64,000 nt of DNA, taken from assembly GCA_947488435.1 (NCBI GenBank), contig CANKZG010000002.1, forward strand, positions 434,001-498,000, read 5' to 3'. Under the pieces are notes generated by a model that saw only the letters and a list, made by a program, of their open reading frames with translations, was not told where the DNA came from and ran no database searches. Source of the stretch: an uncultured Flavobacteriaceae bacterium (lineage in GTDB: Bacteria; Bacteroidota; Bacteroidia; Flavobacteriales; Flavobacteriaceae). The stretch's first letter is position 1. Each line of letters starts with the position of its first letter. Shown here one piece after another: positions 59,665-64,000 of the stretch. The position numbers and the translations under genes were made by a program.

Positions 59665-60702
59665 ATGACTAACGAATTTACAGCCGAGTCCTATAAGGTG
59701 TACGATATTCAGCAGTATACCATGTTGAATATTCTGGAAGGTAGTGGTCGTTTTATGATTGATTTTAAAACGTACAAATGTTGTAAAAAAAAGGCAATTT
59801 TTTTAGAAAAAGGACAATTTGTAAAGTTTTTGGGAGATCAATTTAAAGTCCGTTTTATTACTTTTTCAGATACGGACATATTGCAATCGCGTGATGCCAG
59901 GGTGTTGTTTAAGCATCTGGTTTCTATGGGGTATATTGATTTTAAAGCATGTAAGGATCGCGAAGCCTTTGTTACCCATAACAATTGCAGAGAGAGCATG
60001 GATACGCTTGTTCGTCTGGCCGTGCAACAATGGTATTGGAAAAACCCTTTTGGTGCAACCAAAGAAGAATACCAAGTTTTGTTTGATATCAATCAGTTTA
60101 TTGAGACCGAACTTAAAAAGCGTAACAACCCAAAAACGGTGAAGGCATTTTTTAAGCAAAAGGAAACGGCACTGCATACTTTGGTAAAGCGGAAATTGGG
60201 GATATCGATTAGTAAAATGACCGCCAATAAGCACCTTTTAAACTGCAAAAGAGCAGTTGCCTTTACAGATAAAAATATTCAGGAAATTGCCTACGATCAT
60301 GGCTATACCGATCCTGCCTATTTTAATAAGGTTTTTAAAAAGCAGGTGGGACAAACACCTTTAGAATTTCGTGCCAATTTTGACTATAAAAATCGGGATA
60401 GCTTTGTACAAGAATTAATGGCATGTATTTCGGCATTTCATAAAAAAGAACACCGCTTGCATTTTTATGCGGATAAAATGTGTTTAAGTACCAAAGCGCT
60501 ATCTCATAAAGTACGGAACAAGATGAATACTTCTTTGGGGCAGCTAATTCGGGACGCCCTTATCGCGTCTGCCAAGGAGGAGCTTCGTAGCGGGGAAAGT
60601 GTAAAACATACCGCTGCGGATTTAGGGTTTATAGATCCCAATCATTTTTCCCGTTTTTTTAAACGCTATACCGGTTTAGCCCCTTCACATTATGGTAAAT
60701 AG
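59665..60702 (+). CDS. regulator with two AraC-type DNA-binding domains (copy 2)
   Basis: 345 residues from ATG 59665 (the frame is open from 59620, but this ATG gives exactly the length and start of copy 1). It has the same domain order as copy 1: N-terminal sensor (ILEGSGRFMIDF, LEKGQFVKFLGDQF), first AraC domain with NIQEIAYDHGYTDPAYFNKVF, second with FYADKMCLSTKALSHKVRN and HTAADLGFIDPNHFSRFF. Clear paralogue of copy 1. The two flank the NTF2-like and YHS genes. Confidence 0.83.
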   Translation: MTNEFTAESYKVYDIQQYTMLNILEGSGRFMIDFKTYKCCKKKAIFLEKGQFVKFLGDQFKVRFITFSDTDILQSRDARVLFKHLVSMGYIDFKACKDREAFVTHNNCRESMDTLVRLAVQQWYWKNPFGATKEEYQVLFDINQFIETELKKRNNPKTVKAFFKQKETALHTLVKRKLGISISKMTANKHLLNCKRAVAFTDKNIQEIAYDHGYTDPAYFNKVFKKQVGQTPLEFRANFDYKNRDSFVQELMACISAFHKKEHRLHFYADKMCLSTKALSHKVRNKMNTSLGQLIRDALIASAKEELRSGESVKHTAADLGFIDPNHFSRFFKRYTGLAPSHYGK

Positions 60703-60719
60703 GGAGGTATTGGAATACT

Positions 60720-61580
60720 TTATTTTACGGCTTTTACGGTGAAACCTTCTTGTCGCAGTAAGTTGATTACACCTTCCTTGCCAGCTAAATGTCCAGCGCC
60801 TACCCCATAAAAAATAGGCTGTTCCATGGAGTAACTTTTAATTTTGGGGATCCATTTTTTATTGCGATCATTAAGTATGACGTCTAAATAGTTATCCGTA
60901 ACTTTTTCCGAACTATATGCTATTAGGTCAATAAGTTTGTTAATTTCTTCAGCATCGTAAACATCAAGCATTTGTTGGAAGATTTCTTTTTCTTCTTTTA
61001 AGTCATCGTTCGCAGCATTTAATAAAAACTTGAGTTGTGTTTCATATGAGATATCTTCGAATACTTTCATTTGTTCTTCTACGGTTTCTAAACCTAAAAT
61101 TTCTTTGTTTTGCTGCTGAGCGATTTTCATTAATTCAACTTCAAACGACTCCATAGGACAGTCTAACATGGTAGGATACACAGCGGAGTATATGTGATAG
61201 GGTTTGTAGGTCTCCATTTCTTCCAGGGGTTTTCTAATATGATTTTTTGCAAAAGTTTTTAAAGTTTCATATTCGTCATCCGTTGTAAGATCTGCCAGAG
61301 TAGTGTTATTTGTCATATGTAAACCCTCTATAAAGGCATTTACATCAAGATCATCGAGGTCTATTTCCAAAACCAGAAGGGAAGTTTGATCTAATGCATT
61401 TTTAACTTTGTTCTTAAGCGTTGCGTCACAAGTAATATGTATTGTTCCGAACAAATATGAAGGTTCTTCCAAACCATTCCCTGATATTTCCCAGAGGAGA
61501 GAGTTTTGAAGGGGTTGTTCTTTTTTAGCACATGATATTATAAGAAGGCATAGGGAAAGCAGACTTAAAATTTTTTTCAT
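60720..61580 (-). CDS. TraB/GumN-family lipoprotein
   Basis: 286 residues. A lipobox LIISC (Cys17) is followed by LLWEISGNGLEEPSYLFGTIH, the TraB/PrgY/GumN signature with GTIHIT, then LVLEIDLDDL and the late FYGVGAGHLAGKEGVI. The family may be metal-dependent peptidases related to Tiki proteins. No partner genes are obvious. Confidence 0.87.
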   Translation of the reverse strand: MKKILSLLSLCLLIISCAKKEQPLQNSLLWEISGNGLEEPSYLFGTIHITCDATLKNKVKNALDQTSLLVLEIDLDDLDVNAFIEGLHMTNNTTLADLTTDDEYETLKTFAKNHIRKPLEEMETYKPYHIYSAVYPTMLDCPMESFEVELMKIAQQQNKEILGLETVEEQMKVFEDISYETQLKFLLNAANDDLKEEKEIFQQMLDVYDAEEINKLIDLIAYSSEKVTDNYLDVILNDRNKKWIPKIKSYSMEQPIFYGVGAGHLAGKEGVINLLRQEGFTVKAVK

Positions 61581-61708
61581 AAAAATTTCGTTTTGTCTAT
61601 TAGTACTGAAATCTCCTAAAAGTTACAGTGGTAAAGCCAAGGTTTTACTGAAATTCATTCAAGAAAGCTGATCTTAATGTAAGAATGAAAAGAAATTTTA
61701 AGTTTTAT

Positions 61709-62596
61709 TTAATCCACATAAATCACGCCTTTGCAGCTCATAACGGAATCTCCTCCGATCCAGGTATTGCGAACCTGCCCATCTCTTTTTTCGGCCCTGC
61801 TTTTCAAAACACTAGGGCGTCCCATTTCAACACCTTGTGCTATGGTATAGGCAAATTGACCGCTAGCTTTTTGGTTGTAATGGGTGAGTAAGGCAGTTAA
61901 AGCACAATTGGCACTTCCTGTAGCCGGGTCTTCGGGAACTCCATCAAAAGGGGCAAACATTCGAGTTCTTAGATCAAAGGCATCATTGTTCCGCAGGTAC
62001 ATATGGATGTCTGGCATAATTCCCTGATCCAAAATAACCTGAAACCCATCAAGGTTTGGTTTTGCACTTTGTAAAGCTTTCAAGCTATTGAGTTCTACCA
62101 TAATAAAAGGCAGACCTACTGAGGCTAATTGCGGAAGGTGGGTTTCGCTTACAATGGCTTCTTCCGGAATGCTTAAGGCTTTGGCGATCGTAGCTACTTC
62201 TAGGGTTTCCCCTAAGGAAAATTGTTCAGGAGCCTTTAACTCACAAAAAATACTATTGCTGTTTTCATTTAAAGCGATTTCTACCAATCCTGCTCGCTCT
62301 TCAAAGGTGATTTGTTGTGCCGCACCGAGGTCACCTATAGTGGCGAGTACAAAGGCGGTTCCGATATTGGGGTGTCCGGCAAAGGGAACCTCTCGAGTGG
62401 GGGTAAAGATGCGTATTTTTTTGGTATGTCCCTGGGTTGCCGGAAAAACAAAGGTAGTTTCAGAATAGTTGAACTCCCGGGCAATCTGCTGCATTTGTGT
62501 GGTTGTCAATCCTGTGGCATTCGGCAAAACGGCAAGCTGATTTCCACCAAAGGCCGTATCGGTAAAAACATCGCAGACATAATATTGGTATTCCAT
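61709..62596 (-). CDS. PhzF-family isomerase-like protein
   Basis: 295 residues. It begins YYVCDVFTDTAFGGNQLAVL, with the catalytic Glu in NYSETTFVFP (about residue 46), the AGHPNIGTAFVL motif of the first lobe, and PATGSANCALTALL in the second, as in the PhzF/diaminopimelate-epimerase fold. Phenazine genes are absent here, so the real substrate is unknown. It lies 129 nt from the TraB gene. Confidence 0.9.
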   Translation of the reverse strand: MEYQYYVCDVFTDTAFGGNQLAVLPNATGLTTTQMQQIAREFNYSETTFVFPATQGHTKKIRIFTPTREVPFAGHPNIGTAFVLATIGDLGAAQQITFEERAGLVEIALNENSNSIFCELKAPEQFSLGETLEVATIAKALSIPEEAIVSETHLPQLASVGLPFIMVELNSLKALQSAKPNLDGFQVILDQGIMPDIHMYLRNNDAFDLRTRMFAPFDGVPEDPATGSANCALTALLTHYNQKASGQFAYTIAQGVEMGRPSVLKSRAEKRDGQVRNTWIGGDSVMSCKGVIYVD

Positions 62597-62648
62597 GGGA
62601 TGAAATTACATATTATTTTAAAACCCTATTAACGATATTATCATAAGC

Positions 62649-63134
62649 TTACTCTAGCCACTTTTGTTTTCTTTCTGTAGCATCAAGAATATTGATGCCA
62701 AATGCAAGTTTAAAATGTTCGGCTACTTCAAAGGCATCTTTTTTATCGAAAGTTCGATAAAATGTTTTGTGCTTATTTCGATCATAAAATAGATTAATAA
62801 GGAATACCTCATCTGAAAAAGTAGTCGAAGCGCTCAAGGAATTTACTCGTTGCTTTTGTTTGCCTTTAAAAACTGAGATATATTCAAATCTTGGATTACT
62901 TCTCCATTTGCCAAAATGAATTGCAAAAATTGACCATATGTTTCGATGGGTATTGTCATCCAAATTAACCTGTGAACCTTCGGAAGACGCCAAAAAAACC
63001 CCAAATGATGCCATGAAAAAACCAAATAGAATGCTTTGGTATATGATGACATAAAAGGCAAATAAAAACAAAATAATTCCAAATAACTTTTTAAAAAAGG
63101 AAACAGGTTTTAAATATGTGATAATATTTTCCAT
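62649..63134 (-). CDS. membrane protein of unknown function
   Basis: 161 residues. Two hydrophobic segments (about 15-32 and 35-52) precede a soluble part with strands (YISVFKGKQKQRVNSLSAST, then EVFLINLFYDRNKHKTFY) ending in helix EVAEHFKLAFGI. The pattern could be a small PH-like domain on a membrane anchor. No family named. Confidence 0.55.
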   Translation of the reverse strand: MENIITYLKPVSFFKKLFGIILFLFAFYVIIYQSILFGFFMASFGVFLASSEGSQVNLDDNTHRNIWSIFAIHFGKWRSNPRFEYISVFKGKQKQRVNSLSASTTFSDEVFLINLFYDRNKHKTFYRTFDKKDAFEVAEHFKLAFGINILDATERKQKWLE

Positions 63135-63282
63135 TTTCGATGAAAATTAGTTTCAAATATATATTTAAAATGACTGCTCTATTGACGTATGTAAATTACC
63201 AAATCAAGCCTTGAACTAATTCTATGGAAATATAGTGAAATAGCAGGACTATATATGAATGACATGCTACCTAAGAAGTACA

Positions 63283-63876
63283 CTACACCTCAACCACTCT
63301 GGTTTTGGACCATCGGTCGTGCCATCCAGAGGCTTCAGATCCTAAGAAAGAAAAGGCTTCAAAAGGAATAAAGCGCGTTGCCGAACGGATGACTATGGTT
63401 TCAAAATTGGGTTTTTTGCCTTTTTCATCCACTACTTTTGTTTTGGTAATATACTTAGCGATAGTTCGTCCGGTGGTAGCTTCCAGGGTAGTAAAATAGA
63501 TCATCCCGGCAATAAAGCCTAGCAGGTAATCGATTAGGATATTGTCTTGCTCAAATATGACAAAAGCCGAGGGGGCAAATACAAAAAATACCAAGCCCAG
63601 AAATACCCCGAAAATAAAATTAAAGATGAGTAAGAAAATTAAATCAATAAAATAGTTGGCCAAGCGTTTCTCCGAGCTTGCGGTTTTGCCCTCCAACTCT
63701 CGTTCAAACATGCCAGAAGCTACCTTTAACTTTAACTCTGCATCTTCTTCAAAAGTAGCACAAGTAGCTTCAAAAGCGGCGGGTTTGTTGGTAAGCTCAC
63801 AAATGATCCCTTGATCTAGATCAAACTTCTGATTTTTACAGATTTTACAAAATGCTAACTGCGCTTCTCGGGTCAT
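63283..63876 (-). CDS. RDD-family membrane protein with N-terminal Cys motif
   Basis: 197 residues. The N-terminal 50 have a Cys pattern CKICKN, then Cys and a later Cys (EATCATF), which could bind a metal. The RDD part starts at EKRLANYFIDLIF (R-x-x-N/D-D pattern), has two or three helices, and GRTIAKYITKTKVVDEKGKKP. RDD proteins may be small-molecule or ion transporters; function unclear. Confidence 0.85.
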   Translation of the reverse strand: MTREAQLAFCKICKNQKFDLDQGIICELTNKPAAFEATCATFEEDAELKLKVASGMFERELEGKTASSEKRLANYFIDLIFLLIFNFIFGVFLGLVFFVFAPSAFVIFEQDNILIDYLLGFIAGMIYFTTLEATTGRTIAKYITKTKVVDEKGKKPNFETIVIRSATRFIPFEAFSFLGSEASGWHDRWSKTRVVEV

Positions 63877-63898
63877 AAGGGTTGGTTTTTGTTACTTT

Positions 63899-64000
63899 TT
63901 AAATATTAATATACAATTTTGATGGATCTATAATTTTTTCCTCTAACATATTTTGATTTTCTAATAATTGTAGCACCTCAAGCCAATCTTCCTTTTCTTG
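63899..64000 (-). CDS. C-terminal end of a gene cut by the window edge
   Basis: On the minus strand 33 codons read in from base 64000 to a TAA at 63899. The residues are charged and helical (EKEDWLEVLQLLENQNMLEE, ending KLYINI). It is only a fragment; no family can be named. It lies 22 nt upstream of the RDD start. Confidence 0.5.
   Translation of the reverse strand, partial: QEKEDWLEVLQLLENQNMLEEKIIDPSKLYINI

Noticed and set aside
59866-60234. 122-residue minus-strand ORF opposite the second double-AraC gene
   Set aside because: Mirror of a conserved coding region, no own motif.
61709-62596. Phenazine biosynthesis
   Set aside because: PhzF-like proteins are widespread without phenazine genes, and no other phz gene is present.
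62088-62632. Two plus-strand ORFs opposite the PhzF gene
   Set aside because: Antisense shadows in low-stop frames of a conserved gene.
1-64000. Mobile elements, prophage, rRNA or tRNA genes
   Set aside because: No transposase, integrase or phage protein and no recognisable structural RNA seen on either strand.

Overview
The window looks like ordinary chromosome from a member of the Flavobacteriaceae (Bacteroidota). The DNA is A+T-rich. Many genes are families typical of this group: DUF4199, DUF6265, DUF6503, Haem_bd, LytTR regulators with LytS-type kinases, and YHS and SYLF proteins. Signal peptides usually end in Ala-Gln. A-rich leaders replace Shine-Dalgarno sequences, and at least two candidate promoters carry the Bacteroidota -7 box TAnnTTTG. 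I see no rRNA, tRNA, insertion sequence, phage gene or CRISPR array. Both ends cut through genes.

Layout. 1-8.5 kb: plus-strand run of secreted or membrane proteins (hydrolases, three DUF4199 proteins, a duplicated esterase-like protein, a class C beta-lactamase-like hydrolase). 8.6-11.7 kb: AraC-type regulator, NTF2-like lipoprotein, VOC and DUF1801 proteins, EamA transporter. 11.7-16.1 kb: LytS/LytTR pair divergent from a serine hydrolase/M28 peptidase/membrane protein operon. 16.1-25 kb: dehydratase, peroxiredoxin, giant membrane patatin, SDR, dicarboxylate-type symporter, and a divergent HxlR/Old Yellow Enzyme pair. 25-33.6 kb: large Asp-box propeller protein, a second LytS/LytTR pair divergent from a periplasmic ankyrin protein, DinB, LamG lipoprotein. 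33.7-35.6 kb: cupin, half-length DUF1456, DUF819.

35.8-39.5 kb is the most interesting part. A three-gene plus-strand operon encodes a C39-like/VKOR/thioredoxin fusion, a DUF6734-like protein and an unknown protein. It converges on two minus-strand genes for small Cys-rich peptides with a double-Gly leader. The second peptide is only 50 residues. The peptides share a core pattern CSxYYCx2VNPxAxCC and an almost identical 43-nt upstream leader. I infer a peptide natural-product or disulfide-rich secreted peptide system with its own oxidation machinery. No exporter is present in the window.

40-64 kb: GPH sugar transporter with a GH94-like phosphorylase; MscS channel; lone receiver protein; DUF6503 lipoprotein; VOC gene without a normal start codon; a secreted protein with a strict 34-residue NSDHH repeat, followed by an active LytS kinase, a kinase that has lost its key residues, and a LytTR regulator; SYLF protein; alpha/beta hydrolase; Tat-exported Gfo/Idh/MocA protein; cold-shock protein; two tandem haem-binding proteins; two paralogous regulators with doubled AraC domains flanking an NTF2-like and a YHS protein; TraB/GumN, PhzF and RDD genes.

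A recurring theme is a LytS/LytTR module beside a secreted enzyme or solenoid-repeat protein (three cases). A second theme is recent duplication: DUF4199 triplet, doubled esterase, doubled kinase membrane module, doubled kinase gene, paired haem-binding genes, paired AraC genes, paired peptides.
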